A DNA stretch of 64,000 nt from Hydractinia symbiolongicarpus. Taxonomy: Eukaryota; Cnidaria; Hydrozoa; Anthoathecata; Hydractiniidae. Numbering within the stretch: position 1 is the first letter of the stretch; each line of letters begins with the position of its first letter. Positions 48,601-62,852 of this stretch are shown here, piece by piece. A program made the translations under genes and the position numbers. The notes below the pieces were generated by a model that saw only the letters and a program-made list of their open reading frames with translations, made no database searches and was not told the origin of the DNA. Location: contig NC_079881.1 of assembly GCF_029227915.1 (NCBI RefSeq), forward strand, positions 30,605,501 through 30,669,500, written 5' to 3'.

Positions 48601-50060
48601 CTAACGGTGTCAGTCCGTTTGAGTTAAAACGGTTGCGTCACATATTCGTACCAACATGAATTTAGCGATATTTTTTTGATATTACTAGGTTGCATCGCTT
48701 TTAACAATGAAACGATTATCTGTGGGACTTAATTGAACTAACTTTGGACTGTGATCTAATGAGTGTGATAAATAAGAAAATTGGACACTAAGAAATAACA
48801 TTCTTCCTAGTTGGACATGATTGCCGGAACTCAGCGATTACACTGGGCGCTGTGGTAGCGCTTCATTTAAAAATTTAGATTAATAAGTCATATTTTACAG
48901 TGGGACCAATCGTAGCCGTTATCGCGCGCTGAAGAAATTGCGACAGTTTCAAAAACTACATTTCATTGACTTTCTAACGGTGTCAGTCCGTTTAAGTTGC
49001 AACGGTTGGGTCACCAATTCGTACCAACATGTATTTAGCGATATTTTTCTGATATTACTAGGTTGCATCGCTTTAAACAATTAAAAGATTGACTGTGGGG
49101 CTTAGTTGAACTAACTTTGGACTGAGACCTGATAAATATGATAAATGAGACAATTGGACTCCAAGAAATAACATTCTTCTTAATTTGACATGATTGCCGG
49201 AACTCAGTGATTACACTGGGCGCTGTGGTAGAGCTTCATTTAAACATTTAGATTAATAAGGCCTTTTTTTACTGGGGGACCAATCCTAGCCGTTATCGCG
49301 CGCTGAAGAAATAGCGACAGTTTCCAAAACTACATTTCATTGACTTTCTAACGGTGTCAGTCCGTTTGAGTTACAACGGTTGTGTCACATATTCGTACCA
49401 ACATGTATTTAGCGATTTTTTTCTGATATTACTAGGTTGCATCGCTTTAAACAATGAAACGATTGACTGTAGGACTTAGTTGAACTTACTTTGGACCGCG
49501 ACCTGATAAATATGATAAATGACACAATTGGACTCCAAGAAATAACATTCTTCTAAATTTTACGTGATTGCCGGAACTCAGCGATTATACTGGGCGCTGT
49601 GGTAGCGCTGCTTTTAAAAATTTAGATTAATGAGTCATTTCTAACTGTGGGACCAATCCTAGCCGTTATCGTGCGCTGAAGAAATGGCGACAGTTTCAAA
49701 AACTACATTTCATTGACTTTCTAACGGTGTCAGTGCGTTTGAGTTACAACGGTTGCGTCACATATTCGTACCAACATGAATTTAGCGATATTTGTTTTGA
49801 TATTACTAGGTTGCATCGCTTTTAACAATGAAACAATTATCTGTGGGACTTAATTGAACTAACTTTGGACGGTGACCTAATGAGTGTGATAAATGAGAAA
49901 ATTGGACACCAAGAAATAACATTCTTCTTAATTTGACATGATTTCCGGAACTCAGCGATTACACTAGGCGCTGTGGTAGTGCTTCATTTAAAAATTTAGA
50001 TTAATAAGTCAATTTTTACTGTGGGACCAATCCTAGCCGTTATCGCGCGCTAAAGAAATA
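42650..50060. repeat. Tandem 2958 bp higher-order repeat, two full copies and a partial third
   Basis: Markers recur 2958 bp apart: TGTATTAAGCG at 42741 and 45699, GAGTTAAAACGG at 43069 and 46027, GGGACTTTGTTGAAC at 44664 and 47622. A further GAGTTAAAACGG at 48621 is 2594 bp beyond 46027, so the third copy lacks about one monomer. Both full copies include monomers where the ACATAACT to GGACTGTGACC interval is shortened. Copies one and two differ at only a few positions by eye. The junction lies near 45603. Confidence 0.85.
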
Positions 50061-50439
50061 GCGATAGTTTAAAAAACTATATTTCATTGACTTTGTAGCG
50101 GTGTCAGTCCGTTTGAGTTTTAACGGTGGGGTCACATATTCGTACCAACATGTATTTAGCGATATTTATCTGATATTACTAGGTTGCATCGCTTTTAACA
50201 GTGAAACGATTGACTGTGGGACATAACTAAATTAACTTTGGACTGTGACCTGATAAATGTGATAAATGAGAAAATTGGACTCCAAGAAATAACATTCTTC
50301 TTAATTTGACATGATTGCCGGAACTCAGCGATTACACTGGGTGCTGTGGTAGCACTTCTTTTAAAAATTTAGATGAATGAGTCATTTCTTACTGTGGGAC
50401 CAATCCTAGCCGTTATCGCGCGCTGAAGAAATGGCAAAA

Positions 50440-52330
50440 GTTTCAAAAACTACATTTCATTGACTTTCTAACAGTGTCAGTCCGTTTGAGTTACAACGGT
50501 TGGGTCACATATTAGTGCAAACATGAACTTAGCGATATTTTTTTTGACATTAATAGGTTGCAACGCTTTTAACAATGAAACGATTGACTGTGGGACTTAA
50601 TTGAACTAACTTTGGACTGTGACCTAATAAGTCTGATGAATGAGTAAATTGGAATCCAAGAAATAACATTCTTCCCAATTGGACATGATTGCCGGAACTC
50701 AGCGATTACACTGGGCGCTGTGGTAGCGCTTCATTTAAAAATTTAGATTAATAAGTCATTTTTTACTGTGGGACATTCCTAGCCGTTATCGCGGGCTGAA
50801 GAAATAGCGACAGTTTCAAAAACTACATTTCATTGACTTTCTAACGGTGTCAGTTCGCTTAAGTTACAACGGTTGGATCACCTATTCGTACCAACATGTA
50901 TTTAGCGATATTTTTCTGATATTACTAGGTTGCATCGCTTTTAACAATGAAACAATTATCTGTGGGACTTAATTGAACTAACTTTGGACTGTGACCTAAT
51001 GAGTGTGATAAATGAGAAAATTGGACACCAAGAAATAACATTCTTCTTAATTTGACATGATTTCCGGAACTCAGCGATTACACTAGGCGCTGTGGTAGTG
51101 CTTCATTTAAAAATTTAGATTAATAAGTCTATTTTTACTGTGGGACGAATCCTAGCCGTTATCGCGCGCTAAAGAAATAGCGATAGTTTAAAAAACTATA
51201 TTTCATTGACTTTGTAGCGGTGTCAGTCCGTTTGAGTTTTAACGGTTGGGTCACATATTCGTACCAACATGTATTTAGCGATATTTATCTGATATAACTA
51301 GGTTGCATCGCTTTTAACAGTGAAACGATTGACTGTGGGACATAACTAAATTAACTTTCGACTGTGACCTGATAAATGTGATAAATGAGAAAATTGGACT
51401 CCAAGAAATAACATTCTTCTTAATTTGACATGATTGCCGGAACTCAGCGATTACACTGGGTGCTGTGGTAGCACTTCTTTTAAAAGTTTACATTAATGAG
51501 TCATTTCTTACTGTGGGACCAATCCTAGCCGTTATCGCGCGCTGAAGAAATGGCAAAAGTTTCAAAAACTACATTTCATTGACTTTCTAACAGTGTCAGT
51601 CCGTTTGAGTTACAACGGTTGGGTCACATATTAGTGCAAACATGAACTTAGCGATATTTTTTTGACATTAATAGGTTGCATCGCTTTTAACAATGAAACG
51701 ATTGACTGTGGGACTTAATTGAACTAACTTTGGACTGTGACCTAATAAGTGTGATGAATGAGTAAATTGGAATCCAAGAAATAACATTCTTCCCAATTGG
51801 ACATGATTGCCGGAACTCAGCGATTACACTGGGCGCTGTGGTAGCGCTTCATTTAAAAATTTAGATTAATAAGTCATTTTTTACTGTGGGACAATCCTAG
51901 CCGTTATCGCGGGCTGAAGAAATAGCGACAGTTTCAAAAACTACATTTCATTGACTTTCTAACAGTGTCAGTCCGTTTGAGTTACAACGGTTGGGTCACA
52001 TATTAGTGCAAACATGAACTTAGCGATATTTTTTTTGACATTAATAGGTTGCATCGCTTTTAACAATGAAACGATTGACTGTGGGACTTAATTGAACTAA
52101 CTTTGGACTGTGACCTAATAAGTGTGATGAATGAGTAAATTGGAATCCAAGAAATAACATTCTTCCCAATTGGACATGATTGCCGGAACTCAGCGATTAC
52201 ACTGGGCGCTGTGGTAGCGCTTCATTTAAAAATTTAGATTAATAAGTCATTTTTTACTGTGGGACAATCCTAGCCGTTAGCGCGGGCTGAAGAAATAGCG
52301 ACAGTTTCAAAAACTACATTTCATTGACTT
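50440..52330. repeat. Three-monomer repeat, 1119 bp, plus one monomer duplication
   Basis: The variant ATTAGTGCAAACATGAACTTAGCG occurs at 50511, 51630 and 52002, so the spacing is 1119 bp and then 372 bp. The accompanying TTCCCAATTGGACATG and CGGGCTGAAG variants follow the same spacing. The same variant monomer also appears singly near 26357 and 29350, showing that this monomer type is dispersed across the array. Confidence 0.7.
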
Positions 52331-54599
52331 TCTAACGGTGTCAGTCCGTTTGAGTTACAACGATTGGATCACCTATTCGTACCAACATGTATTTAGCGAT
52401 ATTTTTCTGATATTACTAGGTTGCATCGCTTTTAACTATGAAACGATTGACTGTGGGACTTAATTGAAATAACTTTGGACTGTCACCTGATAAATGTGAT
52501 AAAGGAGACAATTGGACTCCAAGAAATAACATTCTCCTTAATTTGACATGATTGCCGAAACTCAGCGATTACACTGGGCGCTGTGGTAGCGCTTCATTTA
52601 AGAATTAAGCTAAAAATAGTCATTTTTTTACTGTGGGACTAATCCTAGCCGTTAGCGCGCGCTGAAGAAATAGAGACAGTTTCAAATACTACATTTCACT
52701 GACTTTCTAACGGTGTCAGTCCGTTTGAGTTTCAACGGTTGGGTCACATATTCGTACCAACATGTATTTAGCGATATTTTTCTCATATTACTAGGTTGCA
52801 TCTTTTTAACAGTGAAATGATTGACTGTGGGACTAAATTGAACTGATTTTGGACTGTGACCTGATTAATGGGTTAAATGAGACAATTGGACACCAAGAAA
52901 TAACATTCTCCTTAATTTGACATGATTGCCGAAACTCAGCAATTACACTGGGCGCTGTGGTAGCGCTTTATTTAAGAATTAAGCTAAAAAAAGTCATTTT
53001 TTTACAGTGGGACGAATCCTAGCCGTTTGCGCGCGCTGAAGAAATAGAGACAGTTTCAAATACTACAATTCACTGACTTTCTAACGGTGTCAGTTCGTTT
53101 GAGTTTCAACGGTTGGATCACATATTCGTACCTACATGTATTTAGCGATATTTTTCTCATAATACTAGGTTGCATCGATTTTAACAGTGAAACGATTGAC
53201 TGTGGGACTAAATTGAACTGATTTTGGACTGTGACCTGATAAATGGGTTAAATGAGACAATTGGACACCAAGAAATAACATTCTCCTTAATTTGACATGA
53301 TTGCCGAAACTCAGCAATTACACTGGGCGCTGTGGTAGCGCTTTATTTAAGAATTAAGCTAAAAAAAGTCATTTTTTTACAGTGGGACGAATCCTAGCCG
53401 TTAGCACGCGCTGAAGAAATAGAGACAGTTTCAAATACTACAATTCACTGACTTTCTAACGGTGTCAGTCCGTTTGAGTTTCAACGGTTGGGTCACATAT
53501 TCGTACCTACATGTATTTAGCGATATTTTTCTCATAATAATAGGTTGCATCGCTTTTCACAGTGAAACGATTGACTGTGGGACTAAATTGAACTGGTTTT
53601 GGACTGTGACCTGATAAATGGGATAAATGAGACAATTGGACTCCAAGAAATAATATTCTTCTTAATTTGACATGATTGCCGGAGCTCAGCGATTACACTG
53701 GGCGCTGTGGTAGCGCTTCATTTAAAAATTTAGATTAATAAGTCATTTTTTACTGGGGGACCAATCCTAGCCGTTATCGCGCGCTGAAGAAATAGCGACA
53801 GTTTCAAAAACTACATTTCATTGACTTTCTAACGGTGTCAGTCCGTTTGAGTTACAACGGTTGGGTCACCTATTCGTACCAACATGTATTTAGCGATATT
53901 TTTCTGATATTACTAGGTTGCATCGCTTTTAACAATGAAACGATTGACTGTGGGACTTAATTGCACTAACTTTGGACTGTCACCTGATAAATGTGATAAA
54001 CGAGACAATTGGACTCCAAGAAATAACATTCTCCTTAATTTGACATGATTGCCGGAACTCAGCGATTACACTGGGCGCTGTGGTAGCGCTTCATTTAAAA
54101 ATTTAGATTAATAAGTCATTTTTTACTGGGGGACCAATCGTATCCGTTATCGCGCACTGAAAAAATAGCGACAGTTTCAAAAACTACATTTCATTGACTT
54201 TCTAACGGGTTCAGTCCGTTTGAGTTACAACAGTTGGGTCACATACTCGTACCACATGTATTTAGCGATATTTTTCTGATATTACTAGGTTGCATCGCTT
54301 TTAACTATGAAACGATTGACTGTGGGACTTAATTTAACTAACTTTGGACTGTCACCTGATAAATGTGATAAAGGAGACAATTGGACACCAAGAAATATTA
54401 TTCTCCTTAATTTAACATGATTGCCGAAACTCAGCGATTACACTGGGCGCTGTGGTAGCGCTTCATTTAAGAATTAAGCTAAAAAAAGTCATTTTTTTAC
54501 TGTGGGACCAATCCTAGCCGTTAGCGCGCGCTGAAGAAATAGAGAGAGTTCCAAATACTACATTTCACTGACTTTCTAACGATGTCAGTCCGTTTGAGT

Positions 54600-54880
54600 T
54601 ACAACGGGTGGGTCACCTATTCGTACCAACATGTATTTAGCGATGTGACCTGATAAATGTGATAAAGGAGACAATTGGACACCAAGAAATAACATTCTCC
54701 TTAATTTAACATGATTGCCGAAACTCAGCGATTACACTGGGCGCTGTGGTAGCGCTTCATTTAAGAATTAAGCTAAAAAAAGTCATTTTTTTTACTGTGG
54801 GACAAACCCTAGCCGTTAGCGCGCGCTGAAGAAATGGAGACAGTTTCAAATACTACATTTCACTGACTTTCTAACGGTGT
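54600..54880. repeat. Shortened satellite monomer, internal deletion of about 100 bp
   Basis: TATTTAGCGAT joins directly to GTGACCTGATAAATG at 54641. It carries the GGGTGGGTCA variant at its start, as do the other shortened monomers. Confidence 0.75.
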
Positions 54881-56756
54881 CAGTCCGTTTGAGTTTCAAC
54901 GGTTGGGTCACATATTCGTACGAACATGAATTTAGCGTATTTTTTTTCATATTACTAGGTTACATCGCTTTTAACAATGAAACGATTGACTGTGGGACTT
55001 AATTGAACTAACTTTGGACTGTGACCTAATGAGTGTGATAAATAGAAAATTGGACTCCAAGAAATAACATTCTTCTTAATTAGACATGATTGCCAGAACT
55101 CAGCGATTACACTGGGCGCTGTGGTAGCGCTTCATTTAAAAATTTAGATTAATAAGTCATTTTTTACTGGGGGACCAATCCTAGCCGTTATCGCGCGCTG
55201 AACAAATAGCGACAGTTTCCAAAACTACATTTCATTGACTTTCTAACGGTGTCAGTCCGATAGAGTTACAACGGTTGGGTCACCTTTTCGTACCAACATG
55301 TATTAAGCGATATTTTTCTGATATTACTAGGTTGCATCGCTTTTAACAATGAAACGATTGACTGTGGGACTTAATTGAACTAACTTTGGACTGTGACCTA
55401 ATGAGTGTGATAAATAAGAAAATTGGACTTCAAGAAATAACATTCTTTTTAATTTGACATGATTGCCGGAACTGAGCGATTACACTGGGCGCTGTGGTAG
55501 CGCTTCATTTAAAAATTTAGATTAATAAGTCATTTTTTACTGGGGGACCAATCCTAGCAGTTATCGCGCGCTGAAAAAATAGCGACAGTTTCCAAAACTA
55601 CATTTCATTGACTTTCTAACGGTGTCAGTCCGTTTGAGTTTCAACGGTTGGGTCACATATTCGTACCAACATGTATTTAGCGATGTTTTTCTCATATTAC
55701 TAGGTTGCATCGCTTTTAACAGTGAAACCATTGACTGTGGGACTAAATTGAACTGATTTTGGACTGTGACCCGATAAATGGGATAAATGAGACAATTGGA
55801 CTCCAAGAAATAACATTCTTCTTAATTAGACGTGATTGCCGGAACTCAGCGATTACACTGGGCGCTGTGGTAGCGCTTCATTTAAAAATTTAGATAAATA
55901 AGTCATTCTTTACTGTGAGACCAATCGTATCCGTTATCGCGCGCTGAAAAAATAGCGACAGTTTCAAAAACTACATTTCATTGACTTTCTAACGGTGTCA
56001 GTCCGTTTGAGTTACAACGGTTGGCTCCCCTATTCATACCAACATGTATTTAGCGATATTTATCTGATATTACTAGGTTGCATTGCTTTTAACAGTAAAA
56101 AGATTGAATGTGGGACTTAATTGAACTAACTTTGGACTGTGACCTGATAAATGTGATAAATGAGACAATTGGACTCTAAGAAATAGCATTCTTCTTAATT
56201 TGACGGGATTGCCGGAACTCAGCGATTACACTTGGCGCTGTGGTGGCGCTTCATTTCAAAATTTAGATAAATAAGTCATTCTTTACTGTGGGACCAATCC
56301 TAGCCGTTATCGCGCGCTGGAGAAATAGCGACAGTTTCAAAAACTTCATTTCATTGACTTTCTAACAGTGTCAGTCCGTTTCAGTTACAACGGTTTGGTC
56401 ACATATTCGTACCAACATGTATTTAGCGATATTTTTCTGATATTACTAGGTTGCATCGCTTTTAACTATGAAACGATTGACTGTTGGACTTAATTGAACT
56501 AACTTTGGACTGTGACCTTATAAATGTGAAAGTGAGACAATTGGACTCCAAGAAATAACATTGTTCTTAATTTGAAATGATTGCCGGAAATCAGCGATTA
56601 AACTGGGCGTTGTGGTAGCGCTTCATTTAAAAATTTAGATAAATACGTCGTTCTTTACTGTGGGGCCAATCCTATCCGTTATCGCGCACTGAAGAAATAT
56701 CGACAGTTTCATAAATTACATTCCATCGACTTTCTAACGGTGTCAGTCCGTTTGAG

Positions 56757-57045
56757 TTACAACGGGTGGGTCACATATTCGTACCAACATGTATTTAGCG
56801 ATGTGACCTGATAAATGGGATAAATGAAAAAAATTGGACTCCAAGAAATAACATTCTTCTTAATTTGACATGATTGCCGGAACTGAGCGATTACACTGGG
56901 CGCTGTGGTAGCGCTTCATTTAAAAATTTAGATTAATAAGTCATTTTTTACTGGGGGGCCAATCCTAGCAGTTATCGCGCGCTGAAGAAATAGCGACAGT
57001 TTCAAAAACTACATTTCATTGACTTCCTAACGTTGTCAGTCCGTT
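56757..57045. repeat. Shortened satellite monomer, internal deletion of about 100 bp
   Basis: The same CGATGTGACCTG junction occurs at 56799, followed by GGGATAAATGAAAAAAATTGG. The identical unit returns at 60450 and 62608 as part of the large duplications of this end of the window. Confidence 0.75.
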
Positions 57046-60000
57046 TGAGTTACAACCGTGTCATCACATATTCGTACCAACATAAATTTAGCGATATTTT
57101 TTTTGATATTACTAAGTTGCATCGCTTTTAGCAATGAAACGATTGACTGTGGGACTTAATTGAACTACCTTTGGACTGTGACCTAATGAGTGTGATAAAT
57201 GAGAAAATTGGTCTCCAAGAAGTAACATTCTTCTTAATTAGACATGATTGCCGGAACTCAGCGATTACACTGGGCGCTGTGGTAGCGCTTTATTTAAGTA
57301 TTAAGCTAGAAAAGTCATTTTTTACTGTGGGACCAATCCTAGCCGTTAGCGCGCGCTGAAGAAATAAAGACAGTTTCAAATACTACATTTCACTGACTTT
57401 CTAACGGTGTCAGTCCGTTTGAGTTTCAACGGTTGGGTCACATATTCGTACCAACATGTATTTAGCGATATTTTTCTCATATTACTAGGTTGCATCGCTT
57501 TTAACAGTAAACCAATTGACTGTGGGACTAAATTGAACTGATTTTGGACTGTGACCTTATGAATGGGATAAATGAGACAATTGGACTCCAAGAAATAACA
57601 TTCTTCTTAATTAGACGTGATTGCCGGAACTCAGCGATTACACTGGGCGCTGTGGTAGCGCTTCATTTAAAAATTTAGATAAATAAGTCATTCTTTACTG
57701 TGAGACCAATCGTATCCGTTATCGCGCGCTGAAAAAATAGCGACAGTTTCAAAAACTACATTTCATTGACTTTCTAACGGTGTCAGTCCGTTTGAGTTAC
57801 AACGGTTGGGTCCCCTATTCATACCAACATGTATTTAGCGATATTTATCTGATATTACTAGGTTGCATCGCTTTTAACAGTGAAACGATTGAATGTGGGA
57901 CTTAATTGAACTAACTTTGGACTGTGACCGGATAAATGTGATAAATGAGACAATTGGACTCTAAGAAATAACATTCTTCTTAATTTGACGGGATTGCCGG
58001 AACTCAGCGATTACACTTGGCGCTGTGGTGGCGCTTCATTTAAAAATTTAGATAAATAAGTCATTCTTAACTGTGGGACCAATCCTAGCCTTTATCGCGC
58101 GCTGAAGAAATATCGACAGTTTCATAAACTACATTTCATTAACTTTCTAACGGTGTCAGTCCGTTTGAGTTACAACGGGTGGGTCACATATTCGTACCAA
58201 CATGTATTTAGCGATATTTATCTCATATTACTAGGTTGCATCGCTTTTAACAGTGAAAAGATTGAATGTGGGACTTAATTGAACTAACTTTGGACTGTGA
58301 CCTGATAAATGTGATAAATGAGACAATTGGACCCTAAGAAATAGCATTCTTCTTAATTTGACGGGATTGCCGGAACTCAGCGATTACACTTGGCGCTGTG
58401 GTGGCGCTTCATTTAAAAATTTAGATTAATAAGTCATTTTTTACTGGGAGACCAATCCTAGCAGTTATCGCGCGCTGAAGAAATAGCGACAGTTTCAAAA
58501 ACTACATTTCATTGACTTCCTAACGGTATCAGTCCGTTTGAGTTACAACCGTGTCATCACATATTCGTACCAACATGAATTTAGCGATATTTTTCTCATA
58601 TTACTAGGTTGCATCGCTTTTAACAGTAAACCAATTGACTGTGGGACTAAATTGAACTGATTTTGGACTGTGACCTTTTAAATGGGATAAATGAGACAAT
58701 TGGAGTCCAAGAAATAACATTCTTCTTAATTAGACGTGATTGCCGGAACTCTGCGATTACACTGGACGCTGTGGTAGCGATTCATTTAAAAATTTAGATA
58801 AATAAGTCATTCTTTACTGTGGGACCAATCCTAGCAGTTATCGCGCGCTGAAGAAATAGCGACAGTTTCCAAAACCACATTTCATTGACTTTCTAACGGT
58901 GTCAGTCCGTTTGAGTTACAACCGTGTCGTCACATATTCGTACGAACATGAATTTAGCGATATTTGTTTTCATATTACTAGGTTGCATCGCTTTTAACAA
59001 TGAAACGATTGACTGTGGGACTTAATTGAACTAACTTTGGACTGTGACCTAATGAGTGTGATAAATGAGAAAATTGGACTTCAAGAAATAACATTCTTCT
59101 TAATTAGACATGATTGCCGGAACTCAGCGATTACACTGGGCGCTGTGGTAGCGCTTCATTTAAAAATTTAGATTAATAAGTCATTTTTTACTGGGGGACC
59201 AATCCTAGCCGTTATCGTGCGCTGAAGAAATAGCGACAGTTTCCAAAACTACATTTCATTGACTTTCTAACGGTGTCAGTCCGATTGACTTAGAACGGTT
59301 GGGTCACCTTTTCGTACCAACATGTATTTAGCGATATTTTTCTGATATTACTAGGTTGCATCGCTTTTAACAATGAAACGATTGACTGTGGGACTTAATT
59401 GAACTAACTTTGGACTATGACCTAATAAGTGTGATAAATAAGAAAATTGGACTTCAAGAAATAACATTCTTCTTAATTTGACATGATTGCCGGAACTGAG
59501 CGATTACACTGGGCGCTGTGGTAGCGCTTCATTTAAAAATTTAGATTAATAAGTCATTTTTTACTGGGGGACCAATCCTAGCAGTTATCGCGCGCTGAAA
59601 AAATAGCGACAGTTTCCAAAACTACATTTCATTGACTTTCGAACGGTGTCAGTCCGTTTGAGCTTCAACGGTTGGGTCACATATTCGTACCAACATGTGA
59701 TTAGCGATGTTTTTCTCATATTACTAGGTTGCATCGCTTTTAACAGTGAAACCATTGACTGTGGGACTAAATTGAACTGATTTTGGACTGTGACCTGATA
59801 AATGGGATAAATGAGACAATTGGACTCCAAGAAATAACATTCTTCTTAATTAGACGTGATTGCCGGAACTCAGCGATTATACCGGGCGCTGTGGTAGCGC
59901 TTCATTTAAAAATTTAGATAAATAAGTCATTCTTTACTGTGAGACCAATCGTAGCCGTTATCCCGCGCTGAAAAAATAGTGACAGTTTCAAAAACTTCAT

Positions 60001-60407
60001 TTCATTGACTTTCTAACAGTGTCAGTCCGTTTCAGTTACAACGGTTTGGTCACATATTCGTACCAACATGTATTTAGCGATATTTTTCTGATATTACTAG
60101 GTTGCATCGCTTTTAACTATGAAACGATTGACTGTTGGACTTAATTGAACTAACTTTGGACTGTGACCTTATAAATGTGAAAGTGAGACAATTGGACTCC
60201 AAGAAATAACATTCTTCTTAATTTGAAATGATTGCCGGAAATCAGCGATTAAACTGGGCGTTGTGGTAGCGCTTCATTTAAAAATTTAGATAAATACGTC
60301 GTTCTTTACTGTGGGGCCAATCCTATCCGTTATCGCGCACTGAAGAAATATCGACAGTTTCATAAATTACATTCCATCGACTTTCTAACGGTGTCAGTCC
60401 GTTTGAG

Positions 60408-60695
60408 TTACAACGGGTGGGTCACATATTCGTACCAACATGTATTTAGCGATGTGACCTGATAAATGGGATAAATGAAAAAAATTGGACTCCAAGAAAT
60501 AACATTCTTCTTAATTTGACATGATTGCCGGAACTCAGCGATTACACTGGGCGCTGTGGTAGCGCTTCATTTAAAAATTTAGATTAATAAGTCATTTTTT
60601 ACTGGGAGACCAATCCTAGCAGTTATCGCGCGCTGAAGAAATAGCGACAGTTTCAAAAACTACATTTCATTGACTTCCTAACGGTATCAGTCCGT
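60408..60695. repeat. Shortened satellite monomer, copy of the one at 56757
   Basis: The CGATGTGACCTG junction is at 60450, exactly 3651 bp after the equivalent point at 56799, with the same GATAAATGAAAAAAATTGG variant following. Confidence 0.75.
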
Positions 60696-62565
60696 TTGAG
60701 TTACAACCGTGTCATCACATATTCATACCAACATGAATTTAGCGATATTTTTCTCATATTACTAGGTTGCATCGCTTTTAACAGTAAACCAATTGACTGT
60801 GGGACTAAATTGAACTGATTTTGGACTGTGACCTTATAAATGGGATAAATGAGACAATTGGAGTCCAAGAAATAACATTCTTCTTAATTAGACGTGATTG
60901 CCGGAACTCTGCGATTACACTGGACGCTGTGGTAGCGATTCATTTAAAAATTTAGATAAATAAGTCATTCTTTACTGTGGGACCAATCCTAGCAGTTATC
61001 GCGCGCTGAAGAAATAGCGACAGTTTCCAAAACCACATTTCATTGACTTTCTAACGATGTCAGTCCGTTTGAGTTACAACCGTGTCGTCACATATTCGTA
61101 CGAACATGAATTTAGCGATATTTGTTTTCATATTACTAGGTTGCATCGCTTTTAACAATGAAACGATTGACTGTGGGACTTAATTGAACTAACTTTGGAC
61201 TGTGACCTAATGAGTGTGATAAATGAGAAAATTGGACTTCAAGAAATAACATTCTTCTTAATTAGACATGATTGCCGGAACTCAGCGATTACACTGGGCG
61301 CTGTGGTAGCGCTTCATTTAAAAATTTAGATTAATAAGTCATTTTTTACTGGGGGACCAATCCTAGCCGTTATCGTGCGCTGAAGAAATAGCGACAGTTT
61401 CCAAAACTACATTTCATTGACTTTCTAACGGTGTCAGTCCGATTGACTTAGAACGGTTGGGTCACCTTTTCGTACCAACATGTATTTAGCGATATTTTTC
61501 TGATATTACTAGGTTGCATCGCTTTTAACAATGAAACGATTGACTGTGGGACTTAATTGAACTAACTTTGGACTATGACCTAATAAGTGTGATAAATAAG
61601 AAAATTGGACTTCAAGAAATAACATTCTTCTTAATTTGACATGATTGCCGGAACTGAGCGATTACACTGGGCGCTGTGGTAGCGCTTCATTTAAAAATTT
61701 AGATTAATAAGTCATTTTTTACTGGGGGACCAATCCTAGCAGTTATCGCGCGCTGAAAAAATAGCGACAGTTTCCAAAACTACATTTCATTGACTTTCTA
61801 ACGGTGTCAGTCCGTTTGAGCTTCAACGGTTGGGTCACATATTCGTACCAACATGTGATTAGCGATGTTTTTCTCATATTACTAGGTTGCATCGCTTTTA
61901 ACAGTGAAACCATTGACTGTGGGACTAAATTGAACTGATTTTGGACTGTGACCTGATAAATGGGATAAATGAGACAATTGGACTCCAAGAAATAACATTC
62001 TTCTTAATTAGACGTGATTGCCGGAACTCAGCGATTATACCGGGCGCTGTGGTGGCGCTTCATTTAAAAATTTAGATAAATAAGTCATTCTTTACTGTGA
62101 GACCAATCGTAGCCGTTATCCCGCGCTGAAAAAATAGTGACAGTTTCAAAAACTTCATTTCATTGACTTTCTAACAGTGTCAGTCCGTTTCAGTTACAAC
62201 GGTTTGGTCACATATTCGTACCAACATGTATTTAGCGATATTTTTCTGATATTACTAGGTTGCATCGCTTTTAACTATGAAACGATTGACTGTTGGACTT
62301 AATTGAACTAACTTTGGACTGTGACCTTATAAATGTGAAAGTGAGACAATTGGACTCCAAGAAATAACATTCTTCTTAATTTGAAATGATTGCCGGAAAT
62401 CAGCGATTAAACTGGGCGTTGTGGTAGCGCTTCATTTAAAAATTTAGATAAATACGTCGTTCTTTACTGTGGGGCCAATCCTATCCGTTATCGCGCACTG
62501 AAGAAATATCGAGAGTTTCATAAATTACATTCCATCGACTTTCTAACGGTGTCAGTCCGTTTGAG

Positions 62566-62852
62566 TTACAACGGGTGGGTCACATATTCGTACCAACATG
62601 TATTTAGCGATGTGACCTGATAAATGGGATAAATGAAAAAAATTGGACTCCAAGAAATAACATTCTTCTTAATTTGACATGATTGCCGGAACTGAGCGAT
62701 TACACTGGGCGCTGTGGTAGCGCTTCATTTAAAAATTTAGATTAATAAGTCATTTTTTACTGGGGGGCCAATCCTAGCAGTTATCGCGCGCTGAAGAAAT
62801 AGCGACAGTTTCAAAAACTACATTTCATTGACTTCCTAACGTTGTCAGTCCG
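62566..62852. repeat. Shortened satellite monomer, copy of the one at 56757
   Basis: The CGATGTGACCTG junction is at 62608, which is 5809 bp after 56799 and 2158 bp after 60450, so it belongs to both duplication sets. Confidence 0.75.
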
